A stretch of 48,603 bases of DNA, taken from NCBI GenBank assembly GCA_040877935.1, contig JBBDNB010000058.1:1-48603 (forward strand), read 5' to 3'. This document shows positions 14,360 to 23,310 of this stretch, one piece after another; the first letter of the stretch is position 1; every line of letters starts with the position of its first letter. Below the pieces are notes generated by a model. That model was not told the origin of the DNA. It saw only the letters and a list, made by a program, of their open reading frames with translations, and searched no databases. The translations under genes were made by a program, and so were the position numbers. Origin of the DNA: Chitinophagales bacterium (GTDB lineage: Bacteria; Bacteroidota; Bacteroidia; Chitinophagales; CAIOSU01).

Positions 14360-17182
14360 ATGGAAGTAACAAGCGCAATTAAATCTCCTTTGGAACTGGA
14401 CCCAAAAAAACACATCATTATAAAAGATGCCCGGGTGCACAATCTTAAATCTATAGATGTAGCAATCCCGAGAAACAAATTGGTGGTAATCACAGGAGTG
14501 TCCGGTTCGGGAAAATCTTCATTGGCCATTGACACACTTTATGCCGAGGGCCAAAGGCGCTATGTAGAAAGCCTTTCATCATATGCCCGTCAATTCCTGA
14601 TGCGCATGGACAAACCCGAGGTGGAATACATCAAAGGGATAAGCCCCGCAATAGCAATTGAGCAAAAAGTAAGTACCCGCAGCTCCCGCTCTACTGTGGG
14701 ATCGCTCACTGAAATTTATGATTATATGCGCTTGCTCTATGCAAGGGTTGGACAAACCATTTCGCCAATTTCTGGCAAACCGGTAAGGAAACATGAGGTA
14801 CGCGATGTTGTAGATTTTGTAAAGACATTGCCCGAAGGCGCAAAAATACAGGTGCTTTTTCCGTATCGATTTAGAAAGAAAAATACACTTGAAAAGGAAT
14901 TGGAATTGCTAAAGCAAAAAGGATTTATCAGAATTGCATTAGGCGACAAAGTTTTACGACTAAAACAGTTGGATGAAGATCCGGCATTGTTTAAAGCATT
15001 AAAAAAAGAAGACAAAATAAATATCGTCCTTGACAGACTGGTGCTGAAAAATGAGGCCGAAGAATGGTCGCGGCTTTCCGATTCAGTAGAAACTGCATTT
15101 TTTGAAAGCGGTGGCGATTGCTTTATAGAAGTAGTGGGCGAAAAAGTACAGCATTTCTCCAATCGTTTTGAATTGGACGGAATGAGCTTTGAAGAGCCCA
15201 ATCCGCACTTTTTCAATTTCAACTCTCCCTATGGTGCCTGTCCTGAATGCGAAGGTTTTGGCCTGGTAATAGGCCTGGATGAAGACCTGATTGTCCCTGA
15301 CAAGAATAAGTCTGTTTATGAAGGAGCCATAGCGCCCTGGCGTGGTGAAAAAATGAAAGTGTGGTTGGACAAGCTTGTGCGCAGTGCTATGGAATTTGAT
15401 TTTCCCATTCATCGCTCCTACAAGCATTTGAATGAAGCAGAAAAAAAAGTATTGTGGACAGGGAATAAATATTTCCAGGGCTTAAATGATTTTTTCAAAG
15501 AGCTGGAACAACAGAGTTATAAAATCCAGTACAGGGTAATGCTTTCCCGATACAGAGGGCGCACAGTTTGTTCTGAATGTGCAGGAAGCCGTTTGAGAAA
15601 AGAAGCGGCTTATGTAAAATTTAAAGGCAAATCCATACAGGAATTGCTTTCTATGCCTATTGAGTTATTGAATGAATTTTTCGAAGGCATTACACTCAAT
15701 AAGCATGAAGAACAAATTGCCGGGCGCTTGATTTTTGAAATAAAATCCCGACTGGTATTTATGTTGGATGTTGGGTTGCCTTATCTTACATTAAACCGCT
15801 TGTCTTCCACACTTTCAGGGGGTGAAACACAGCGCATCAATCTAACGCGCTCACTGGGCAGCAATCTAACCGATTCACTTTATATCCTGGATGAACCAAG
15901 TATCGGGTTGCACCCGCGCGATACCAATCGCTTGATCAATGTTCTGAAAACATTAAGAGATTTGGGCAATACTGTAATAGTTGTTGAGCACGAAGAGGAA
16001 ATGATGCGTGCAGCTGACCATATAATTGACATGGGGCCACGAGCAGGACATTTGGGAGGCGAAGTAATGGCTTCAGGAAATTACGGGGAAATTATTGCCC
16101 AGGCAAAAAGTCTCACTGGCGCATATTTATCCGGAGCTACAGAAGTACCATTGCCCAAGCATAGAAGAAAATCAGGCAATCACATCAAACTGAGTGGGGT
16201 TACCCACCACAATCTCAAGAGTATAGATGTGGAATTTCCGCTGAACAATCTAACAGTTGTAAGTGGTGTGAGCGGCAGCGGGAAAACAACACTAGTCCGC
16301 CAGGTATTGGTGCCTGCACTAACTCGCGAACTTGGCGGTACTGCTGATAAACCGGGAACCTTTGAAGATATTAGCGGAGATATTCAGTCAATTGGAAAAG
16401 TTGAAATGGTAGATCAGAATCCAATCGGTAAATCTTCCCGCTCAAACCCAGTGACATATATAAAGGCTTATGATGCCATTCGCGAATTGTATGCCAGTCA
16501 GCAATTGGCAAAAATGAGAGGGTTTAAGCCCAAACATTTCTCATTTAATGTGGAAGGCGGAAGATGCGAGCATTGTAAAGGAGAAGGAGAAACACTGGTG
16601 GAAATGCAGTTTCTGGCAGATATTCACCTTACTTGTGAGGAATGCAAGGGAAAGCGATTCAAGGAAGAAGTGCTGGATGTGACTTATCGCGATGTGAATA
16701 TTTTCGAATTGCTCGACATGAATATTACGCAGGCCATTGAATTTTTCCAAAAAGACAAAAAAGATATTGCCGCTAAGCTACAGCCGCTGGAAGACGTTGG
16801 GCTCGGTTATGTAAAACTTGGGCAATCATCAAATACACTAAGTGGCGGAGAAGCCCAGCGGGTAAAATTGGCTTCCTTTATTGGTAAAGGCACCTCCGAT
16901 GGTAAAATATTTTTTGTGTTTGATGAACCTACTACCGGACTTCATTTTCACGATATCAATAAATTACTGGCCTCTTTCAATGCTTTGATAGAACAAGGAC
17001 ACACTGTTTTGGTGATTGAACACAATACCGAAGTCATAAAATGTGCCGATTATGTTATTGACCTTGGCCCTGAAGGAGGTGACAAAGGTGGAAGCTTGAT
17101 TTTTTCAGGCACTCCCGAAGCGCTGGCCGAATGTAAGGAATCCTATACCGGGCAATTTCTTAAAGAAAAAGTTTTCTCATGA
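14360..17182 (+). CDS. uvrA: Excinuclease ABC subunit A
   Basis: A 940-residue DNA damage-recognition ATPase of nucleotide excision repair. Two ABC modules are present: Walker A GVSGSGKS near 46-53 and again near 636-644, two signature LSGGE motifs ([21 protein letters not shown]) and two Walker B-type DEPSIGLHP / DEPTTGLHF motifs. Zinc-binding pairs are seen at Cys294/297 with Cys404/407, and Cys736/739 with Cys759/762. Length is that of canonical UvrA rather than the shorter UvrA2 proteins. It works with UvrB and UvrC, which are not in the window. The SRPBCC gene overlaps its stop by 4 nt. TTAAAC repeats upstream hint at shared control with the light-type regulator. Confidence 0.95.
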   Translation: MEVTSAIKSPLELDPKKHIIIKDARVHNLKSIDVAIPRNKLVVITGVSGSGKSSLAIDTLYAEGQRRYVESLSSYARQFLMRMDKPEVEYIKGISPAIAIEQKVSTRSSRSTVGSLTEIYDYMRLLYARVGQTISPISGKPVRKHEVRDVVDFVKTLPEGAKIQVLFPYRFRKKNTLEKELELLKQKGFIRIALGDKVLRLKQLDEDPALFKALKKEDKINIVLDRLVLKNEAEEWSRLSDSVETAFFESGGDCFIEVVGEKVQHFSNRFELDGMSFEEPNPHFFNFNSPYGACPECEGFGLVIGLDEDLIVPDKNKSVYEGAIAPWRGEKMKVWLDKLVRSAMEFDFPIHRSYKHLNEAEKKVLWTGNKYFQGLNDFFKELEQQSYKIQYRVMLSRYRGRTVCSECAGSRLRKEAAYVKFKGKSIQELLSMPIELLNEFFEGITLNKHEEQIAGRLIFEIKSRLVFMLDVGLPYLTLNRLSSTLSGGETQRINLTRSLGSNLTDSLYILDEPSIGLHPRDTNRLINVLKTLRDLGNTVIVVEHEEEMMRAADHIIDMGPRAGHLGGEVMASGNYGEIIAQAKSLTGAYLSGATEVPLPKHRRKSGNHIKLSGVTHHNLKSIDVEFPLNNLTVVSGVSGSGKTTLVRQVLVPALTRELGGTADKPGTFEDISGDIQSIGKVEMVDQNPIGKSSRSNPVTYIKAYDAIRELYASQQLAKMRGFKPKHFSFNVEGGRCEHCKGEGETLVEMQFLADIHLTCEECKGKRFKEEVLDVTYRDVNIFELLDMNITQAIEFFQKDKKDIAAKLQPLEDVGLGYVKLGQSSNTLSGGEAQRVKLASFIGKGTSDGKIFFVFDEPTTGLHFHDINKLLASFNALIEQGHTVLVIEHNTEVIKCADYVIDLGPEGGDKGGSLIFSGTPEALAECKESYTGQFLKEKVFS

Positions 17183-17715
17183 AGCGGCTACATTGGTTTA
17201 TATTGATTTTTAGCAGTGTAGTCTTATTGCTGTTTGTGATAGGTTTTGCTTTGCCCGAAAGAATTTTAGTAGAAACAGAAACCCAAATTAAACGCAATCC
17301 CGATGCTGTTCTAGATTACCTGGCCGACTTGCGAAATTGGACAGAATGGAGTCAAATCAATACAGATTATGATGCCTCCCTTGAAATAGAATATTCCGGT
17401 GCCCCTGTGGGTGTAGGTTCGGTTAAAACCTGGGAGGGAGAAAATATAGGTGGTGGTGAAATAAAAATTACACGGATTACGCAAATGCCCGTTTTGCATT
17501 ATATGCTAAAACCCAAAGGTACCGGCTTGCTTTTTGACTGCAAATTTGAAATCAGGGCTGCTGAAGGAAATCAGGCCTCTGATGTGCGCTGGGTAGTAGT
17601 AACAGATTTGGGTATGAACCCTGTTATGCGCTATGCAGGGTTTATATTAAAAGGCAGTTTGAAAAGTGAAATTGAAAAGGATATCGAAAAGTTGAGAACA
17701 GTTTTAGAGAAATAA
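17179..17715 (+). CDS. Membrane-anchored SRPBCC (START-like) domain protein
   Basis: A 178-residue protein with an N-terminal membrane anchor (about residues 5-25, FILIFSSVVLLLFVIGFALP) and an SRPBCC/polyketide-cyclase-like ligand-binding domain: ETQIKRNPDAVLDYLADLRNWTEWS at the start, a GVGSVKTWEG strand pair, and a C-terminal long helix (GSLKSEIEKDIEKLRTVLEK). The hydrophobic cavity of such domains binds lipids or other nonpolar molecules, but no catalytic residue can be assigned. The ATG overlaps the uvrA stop (ATGA). It converges on the amidase gene after 18 nt. Confidence 0.8.
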   Translation: MKRLHWFILIFSSVVLLLFVIGFALPERILVETETQIKRNPDAVLDYLADLRNWTEWSQINTDYDASLEIEYSGAPVGVGSVKTWEGENIGGGEIKITRITQMPVLHYMLKPKGTGLLFDCKFEIRAAEGNQASDVRWVVVTDLGMNPVMRYAGFILKGSLKSEIEKDIEKLRTVLEK

Positions 17716-17733
17716 TTGGTTAAAATTCACTCC

Positions 17734-20223
17734 TCAATATTTCAAAACTTTTCTGCTCAATACCACACTGCCTTCTGCTTTTATTAGATGCACAAAATAA
17801 ACCCCTGCCGGCCAGTGTACAGTTGAAATTTCTAATTGGTTTATATCATTTTCCCTCTGATAAACAACCTGACCCAATGTATTGTGAATAGCAATACTCA
17901 GCCCCTTTGAATTATTGACCTGAATATTTAATTGCTGTTGAAAAGGAATGGGGAATATTTTTAAATCGGCAGCATGGAAATCGGCAATAGAAGTTGGGAA
18001 ATCTACTATTTTAAAAGCATTCAGTTGACAGCCATTGGCATCTGTGATTTGCAGTGAATAATAACCGGATTCATTTACTACAATGGTATTGCTTTGTTCT
18101 CCTGTACTCCAGAGATAGCTGTAAGGAGGTGTGCCGCCTGAAAGACCCTCCGGACTCAACTGATAATAAGAAACACCAAAATCGCTTTCAATACTGTCTA
18201 TTTTAAGCGGGGCTTCAGGCTCCTGAATATTGAAAGTGTCAATTTGAACACAATTTCTTGCATCGCTTATAGTAACAACATAATCCCCTGGTTCCAAATC
18301 TTTTTGCCAAAAACCATTGGCGCCATTGCTCCATGAATAAGTATAAGGCGCTTTCCCTTCTGTAATATCATAGGCCACTTCACCTTCATTTGCTCCATAA
18401 CAATCGGAATCTTGTAAATATCTGTCAAAACTTAACACAGAATCTGAAGCAAGAATATATGAAACCATACTGAAACAGCCCAGACTATCCTGCACAGTTA
18501 AATGATAAAGCCCGGCCTCTAAACCGCTTATTACTGAATCCTGTGAACCGTTTGACCATTCATAGCTATATGGTGCTTCTCCTCCATGTACTGAAACACT
18601 CAGCATCCCTCCGGATGTTGGGTTTGCGCAATTGGCCTTCTTAAGCGAATCCATTTGTATTACAATATTTCCGGAGCATCCAGTGCATGCCCAACTTGCT
18701 TCCCACCCGCGTCCATTATAAAGGCAATCTGATTCAAAGAGCAAAGCCATCTTTCCCGAATTTGCAGTAATATCTGCGGGAATCTGATCTCCGGTAAGGC
18801 TCGCCAAAAGTGGTGCATTGATATTATCCCCATCATAGACAAAAAGAAAATCATAACCGTCTTCTAGATCAAAATCGCTAAAGCTAAGTGTAAGTGGTCC
18901 ATTACTGCCCGGATCAATAATCTTCAGATAACGCTCCAAATCTCCATAATTACTTCCCGTACCAGTTGAGTCACTCAACATTCCATTACAATCGGAATAC
19001 ACCACACTCGGAGCCAATGGATTATTGATCAGGTAATGATAAAAATTCCAGTCCCAGTAAACACCCGGGTCGGTATGCGTTTGATTGGGAAAATGAATAT
19101 GCCCCTTTATGCGATAGCAGGAATTGATCACTGTTTGAGCAGTTCCCCTGTAGGTACTGTGCGGATTGATGCCATATCCGCCCCGGTCAATGATGTCCTT
19201 GACCAAATTGGCACTGCTATTGTACATAGCCGCAGTGTACCAGGAAGAATCATTTACAAAGCCTTCGTGCTCCAGGCCAATTGTATAAGAATTTTCTGTA
19301 CCCACATGCCAGGCTCTGTCTGCTTCAGCAACTACTTGTGTAACCTGCCCATCAACAGAGCGGATCACATAATGTGCGCTTACCTGTGCATTGCAATTGT
19401 GAAACCAGGAAATAGCTCCAGCATACGAACCCTGAACTGTATGTACTGTTACTGCAGAAATGGCTACTCCTGCTCTTGAATTATAATTACAGCTAGTTGG
19501 GTTCCAAATTGCAGGGGGATAATCTGAAGACATGCGCTTTCTACTATATTGTTGGCCTGAATTAGATTGAATACTGTGGTTGTTGATTTGAACCCCTTTT
19601 GCAGACAATACCTTGTAGTTTTCTGCTCCAAAAATATTTTTGAGGTCAAAATTATAATTGGGAAAATCAAACTCGGCCTGTCTTTTGGTATCATTCAGAA
19701 AAAGAAAATAAACATAGAGTTGACTGTTCAATGCAAAGTCATTTCCCAAGTTTGTATCTATAGGTATTTCACTGAAAAACTCAAACAAATGAACTATACG
19801 CTGTGTGTTTGTCCATTCTACGGGCAATTGTTTCTGCATTTCATCCCAGGCAGCAGCATAGGCCTGAATTTGCATAGCAGGGTTTTGTTTCAAATCGCTT
19901 ATGTCCAAATTGTTTATTCCTGCTATCAATTTCAGGTTTTCTCTGAAATAGCCTTTCCCGCCAGCAACAAGTCCCATAACACCATAATAGCCCGGTAACC
20001 CCATACAAGATTCAGTTTCCGAATCGGGCTGTATATTTCTAAACCTGGTATTGTTGAATGCCACCGCTTCCAGAACTCCTTTTGGCACATTCGGATATTG
20101 GTTGTATGCACTTTGAAAAGCAGCTCTGAAATTTTCTTCATTAGCAGCTTCGGCACGTACCGAAAACACTGAAAAAATTAAAATGAATAGCAGCAGTATT
20201 TTATTGAAGTTATTATGCGACAT
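17734..20223 (-). CDS. T9SS-secreted N-acetylmuramoyl-L-alanine amidase with CUB and SprB-like repeats
   Basis: An 829-residue protein from the ATG at 20223, chosen because it starts a good signal peptide (about 1-26, ending RAEA); an ATG 15 codons upstream does not. An N-terminal region of about 200 residues may be lysozyme-like (GVLEAVAFNNTRF). Then comes an Amidase_2 domain at about 245-395, with zinc-site His in TVHTVQGS, the GLEHEG segment and the closing HTDPGVYWDW. A CUB-like domain lies at about 420-530 (DFLFVYDG), SprB-like repeats (PYSYEWSNG, PYTYSWSNG, PYSYLWSTG) at about 540-735, and a type A sorting domain at the end (IFPIPFQQQLNIQV to KVLKY). It should be exported by the T9SS and degrade peptidoglycan outside the cell. 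Confidence 0.88.
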   Translation of the reverse strand: MSHNNFNKILLLFILIFSVFSVRAEAANEENFRAAFQSAYNQYPNVPKGVLEAVAFNNTRFRNIQPDSETESCMGLPGYYGVMGLVAGGKGYFRENLKLIAGINNLDISDLKQNPAMQIQAYAAAWDEMQKQLPVEWTNTQRIVHLFEFFSEIPIDTNLGNDFALNSQLYVYFLFLNDTKRQAEFDFPNYNFDLKNIFGAENYKVLSAKGVQINNHSIQSNSGQQYSRKRMSSDYPPAIWNPTSCNYNSRAGVAISAVTVHTVQGSYAGAISWFHNCNAQVSAHYVIRSVDGQVTQVVAEADRAWHVGTENSYTIGLEHEGFVNDSSWYTAAMYNSSANLVKDIIDRGGYGINPHSTYRGTAQTVINSCYRIKGHIHFPNQTHTDPGVYWDWNFYHYLINNPLAPSVVYSDCNGMLSDSTGTGSNYGDLERYLKIIDPGSNGPLTLSFSDFDLEDGYDFLFVYDGDNINAPLLASLTGDQIPADITANSGKMALLFESDCLYNGRGWEASWACTGCSGNIVIQMDSLKKANCANPTSGGMLSVSVHGGEAPYSYEWSNGSQDSVISGLEAGLYHLTVQDSLGCFSMVSYILASDSVLSFDRYLQDSDCYGANEGEVAYDITEGKAPYTYSWSNGANGFWQKDLEPGDYVVTISDARNCVQIDTFNIQEPEAPLKIDSIESDFGVSYYQLSPEGLSGGTPPYSYLWSTGEQSNTIVVNESGYYSLQITDANGCQLNAFKIVDFPTSIADFHAADLKIFPIPFQQQLNIQVNNSKGLSIAIHNTLGQVVYQRENDINQLEISTVHWPAGVYFVHLIKAEGSVVLSRKVLKY

Positions 20224-20444
20224 GACAATTGTAAAGTTACGAAGTTTGATTAAACCCAGAATACACATTAGCCAATTAACTAAAAGTCATTCATTTTCTA
20301 TGCATATACGCATGTTATTTTCAATTATTTGTTAATAGTGCTTAATAAATTCAATCAAAAAAGTCTAACTGTGTTTATTTTGCGTAAATTAGGTAAACAT
20401 AAAACCATCAAAGTGTTTTGTGAAAACTTTAAAAACTAAATGTA

Positions 20445-21206
20445 ATGAGAACTTTAAAAATATTTACCGCAATATTCTTTATTGGTATTCTTTTGACTTC
20501 TTGCTCGAAGAATGATAAAAATACTGAGGACGCTAAATTAAATATCAGATTAACAGATGCTCCGGGAAATTATGATTCAGTATTGATTGACATACAGCAA
20601 GTAGAAATCATTACAGATCAGGGCAAACAAACTTTTCCATTAATAAATCCCGGTATTTACAATCTTTTGGATTACTCGAATGGACTGGACACACTATTGG
20701 TTACCGGGAGTTTTCCCGCTTCACGTTTAAATCAAATCAGGTTGATATTAGGCTTTGATAACCGTGTTGTTCTTAATGGTCAGAGTTATACGCTTAATAC
20801 TCCATCTGCCCAGCAATCTGGTCTGAAATTAAATGTGCAAAAAGATCTTATTGCAGGAGGTGAATATACTTACACCTTAGATTTTGACGCAGCCAGATCA
20901 GTTGTGAGTATGGGCAATGGCAGTTTTAACTTAAAACCAGTAATCAGAGTGATTACCGAAGCAATTTCCGGGGCAATTGAAGGTCAGGTTGATCCTGCTA
21001 ATGCCGCATACTATTCATTTATAGTTAACGGAACTGATACAATGGGTACTTCCATTGATTCAACAGGTTATTTTAAAATAATTGCAGTACCAGCTGGTTC
21101 CTATGATTTAAATATATTGGCCAATCCCGGTTTTTCCAATCAAATTGAAAATGGGGTACAAGTTGTAAATGGTCAGGTGACAGATGTGGGCACTTTGAAT
21201 TTCTAA
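20445..21206 (+). CDS. DUF4382-domain lipoprotein
   Basis: A 253-residue lipoprotein with signal peptide and lipobox LLTSC (Cys20), then a DUF4382 domain: LNIRLTDAPGNYDSVLIDIQQVE, LLDYSNGLDTLLVTGSFPASRLNQIRLIL, and DFDAARSVV. A C-terminal carboxypeptidase-regulatory-like beta-sandwich follows (SGAIEGQVDPANAAYY, STGYFKIIAVPAGSYDLNI). DUF4382 proteins are cell-surface or periplasmic and lack known function. The gene has its own strong terminator and seems monocistronic. The 221-bp region before it shows no clear promoter match. Confidence 0.88.
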   Translation: MRTLKIFTAIFFIGILLTSCSKNDKNTEDAKLNIRLTDAPGNYDSVLIDIQQVEIITDQGKQTFPLINPGIYNLLDYSNGLDTLLVTGSFPASRLNQIRLILGFDNRVVLNGQSYTLNTPSAQQSGLKLNVQKDLIAGGEYTYTLDFDAARSVVSMGNGSFNLKPVIRVITEAISGAIEGQVDPANAAYYSFIVNGTDTMGTSIDSTGYFKIIAVPAGSYDLNILANPGFSNQIENGVQVVNGQVTDVGTLNF

Positions 21207-21225
21207 ACACATAAAATATTTGAGC

Positions 21226-21257
21226 AAAAAACGGCTTCATAATGAGGCCGTTTTTTT
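21226..21257 (+). terminator. Intrinsic terminator after DUF4382 gene
   Basis: An A-run, then arms cggcttca and tgaggccg (one G-T wobble) around a short loop, then seven T at 21251-21257. It lies 20 nt after the stop codon. Confidence 0.88.
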
Positions 21258-21407
21258 ATTTTTAGAATGCATTTACTGATTGTGCTTTAATCTGGAATTA
21301 TGCAATAGTTTCCTATTACGCTTTAGGTCAGTACAAGTCAGCCTGAACTTTCAAGCTTCATCAAGAAATTTATAAACTTAATCCCAATCTAAAAAAACAA
21401 TGCTCCT

Positions 21408-22742
21408 TTGGTCAATAAAATTTTAAAAAAACAGGGATTATTGCTTTTCTGGATTTCCATTATTGGAAGCAGCTTACTATTCTATCATCAGGCGCATTTT
21501 GTTGATCGTTCAGACTCTGCCCATTTATTGCTGAGTATTTACGCTTTGTTTGTACTTTTCTCAATTCAATTTTTATGTGCTAAGCATTTGAAGCTTTGGA
21601 ACTGGGCACTTGCGGCTATCCTTTTGCGGCTATCAGTAATTGATAGCACACCCTGGCTTTCTGACGATTATTTTCGCTTTTTGTGGGATGGTATTTTGCA
21701 ATTGGAGGGTTACAATCCATTTTCTCTTACACCTGTTGAGTTGGTTGAAATTGCACATTTTCAACATCAAAGTATTTTGCTGGAAAAAATGAATTCTGAG
21801 GCTTTTTATTCTGTATATCCTCCGGCTTGTCAATGGATATTTTATGCTGCTGCTAAAATTGCATCTGGTAATTTACCAACACAAATCTTGATATTAAAGA
21901 TTTTCATCTTTTTGTTTGAAGTTGGGAGTATAATTTTTCTTCTGAAACTACTGGAATTTTTAAAAGCACCGCTGTTTCTGTCTGTGTTATATTTATTGAA
22001 CCCCATAGTCATTATTGAGTTGACGGGTAATATTCATTTTGAAGCGGGAATGATTTTATCATGCCTGGGGGCATTCTATTTTATGCTTAGGAAAAATTAT
22101 GTGCTCAGCAGTATTTTTTTAGCCCTGGGTATTGTCTTCAAACTTTGGCCACTGCTTTTTATCTTGCCTTTATTTATTGTTCTGGAAAAGAAAAAGGCTT
22201 TATTGATTTCAAGTCTTACAATAATTCTAACACTCCTCTTCTTTTCCCCTTTTTACTTTCAGGGTATGTTAGAGAATTTCAGCAGTAGCTTAAAGCTTTA
22301 TTTCAATCATTTTGAATTCAATGCCGGGATATATCATTGGGTAAAAACCGCCTTAGATCAATCAGTAGGATTTGATAAGCGCATAGAACTCATCCACCTT
22401 TACAGGGGCTTTACAATCCTGTTAATGCTTTTATTCTTATGGAAATTCAGACAGTTTAATAAAGCTGAAAACTGGTTGTTTCATTCACTGGGTTTGCTGG
22501 GTATTTACCTGCTCAGCAGCAGCGTGATTCACCCCTGGTATATAATGCCACTTATTGCTTTTGCTGTTCCTTTTAGGATTTATTTTCCTTTATTCTGGAC
22601 TTTGCTAATTCCACTGAGTTACCTGGCCTACAGAGTACATCCACCGGAAGAATTATTTTGGTTAAATACAATAATTCACCTGAGCCTGATTTTATTTTTA
22701 GCAATAGAGCTAACAATAAAACGAAAAATGCTAGTAACCTGA
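21408..22742 (+). CDS. GT-C-type polyprenol-dependent glycosyltransferase (mannosyltransferase-like)
   Basis: A 444-residue protein with about twelve hydrophobic helices. The first large loop carries WLSDDYFRFLWDGILQLEGYNPF, containing the paired acidic residues (SDDY and WDG) expected of GT-C enzymes that use polyprenyl-phosphate sugars. Later features include NPIVIIELTGNIHFE and FKLWPLLFILPL. It resembles the DUF2029/mannosyltransferase group. The only usable start is TTG at 21408, because a stop codon lies 18 nt upstream in frame and the ATG at 21400 is out of frame. Product and acceptor are unknown, but surface polysaccharide or glycoprotein synthesis is likely. It converges on the rhodanese gene. 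Confidence 0.78.
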   Translation: MVNKILKKQGLLLFWISIIGSSLLFYHQAHFVDRSDSAHLLLSIYALFVLFSIQFLCAKHLKLWNWALAAILLRLSVIDSTPWLSDDYFRFLWDGILQLEGYNPFSLTPVELVEIAHFQHQSILLEKMNSEAFYSVYPPACQWIFYAAAKIASGNLPTQILILKIFIFLFEVGSIIFLLKLLEFLKAPLFLSVLYLLNPIVIIELTGNIHFEAGMILSCLGAFYFMLRKNYVLSSIFLALGIVFKLWPLLFILPLFIVLEKKKALLISSLTIILTLLFFSPFYFQGMLENFSSSLKLYFNHFEFNAGIYHWVKTALDQSVGFDKRIELIHLYRGFTILLMLLFLWKFRQFNKAENWLFHSLGLLGIYLLSSSVIHPWYIMPLIAFAVPFRIYFPLFWTLLIPLSYLAYRVHPPEELFWLNTIIHLSLILFLAIELTIKRKMLVT

Positions 22743-22794
22743 ATTCGGAAATTATTTATTGCTCAGCTCTTAAATAATTATCGAACTCAGGTTA
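22735..22794. terminator. Long inverted repeat between convergent genes
   Basis: The 24-nt arms 22735-22758 and 22771-22794 are complementary except for three positions, around a 12-nt loop. The left arm covers the stop codon of the glycosyltransferase gene (22740-22742), the right arm the stop codon of the rhodanese gene (22792-22794). It can fold in either transcript and probably serves as a bidirectional terminator or 3'-end stabiliser, although no strong T-run follows. Confidence 0.6.
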
Positions 22795-23310
22795 GTAAAC
22801 TTTCTGATAATTGTCATTGAGCCAAAATCCCCACTTTTTATCATAAGCATGAATTTTATTGCTCAGGCTGTCACCTTTGTATAGCGGATAGGCATTATTT
22901 GCCCATTCAAAAATTCCTCCATAGAGATTGTAAACTTCCTCAAATCCTGATGCTTTCAGTTTTTCAGCTATCTTTTCGCTTCTGTAGCCAACAGCGCAAT
23001 ATACAACTACGGGTTTTGTGCGATCTATTTCCTGAAGGCGCTTTTCATCAAAAGTCTTATACCCAACCCATCTGGCATTTTTAATGTGGCTGACATTGTA
23101 TTCCGCTTTTTCACGGGCATCCAATAGCTGGAAACTGTCTTTCTGTAATTGAAATTCTTCAACTGAAATTTCAGGAACAGAATGCTCCAGCAATGTATAA
23201 AGCATAGCACTGTATGCCTTGTCTTTTACCTGCGAAAAACTTTGACAGCTATAGCATAATAAAAGTAAAGCAAGAAAAGATAATCTAACGCAAGAGTGTA
23301 ATGTTACCAC
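22792..23310 (-). CDS. Exported rhodanese-like sulfurtransferase
   Basis: A 172-residue protein with an N-terminal signal sequence (hydrophobic core about 10-22), then a single rhodanese domain: LLDAREKAEYNVSHIKNARWVGY and the active-site loop YCAVGYRS with catalytic Cys105, followed by GFEEVYNLYGGIFEW. Rhodaneses transfer sulfane sulfur; periplasmic members may act in sulfur or cyanide metabolism or redox repair. The start at 23310 overlaps the 3' end of the upstream surface-protein gene by 26 nt, implying coupling. Confidence 0.88.
   Translation of the reverse strand: MVTLHSCVRLSFLALLLLCYSCQSFSQVKDKAYSAMLYTLLEHSVPEISVEEFQLQKDSFQLLDAREKAEYNVSHIKNARWVGYKTFDEKRLQEIDRTKPVVVYCAVGYRSEKIAEKLKASGFEEVYNLYGGIFEWANNAYPLYKGDSLSNKIHAYDKKWGFWLNDNYQKVY

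Noticed and set aside
15000-17000. UvrA2-type or drug-resistance ABC protein instead of UvrA
   Set aside because: Length, both zinc-binding cysteine sets and all ABC motifs match canonical UvrA.
20224-20268. Longer N-terminus for the amidase
   Set aside because: It would put 15 residues before the signal peptide; the ATG at 20223 gives a normal one.
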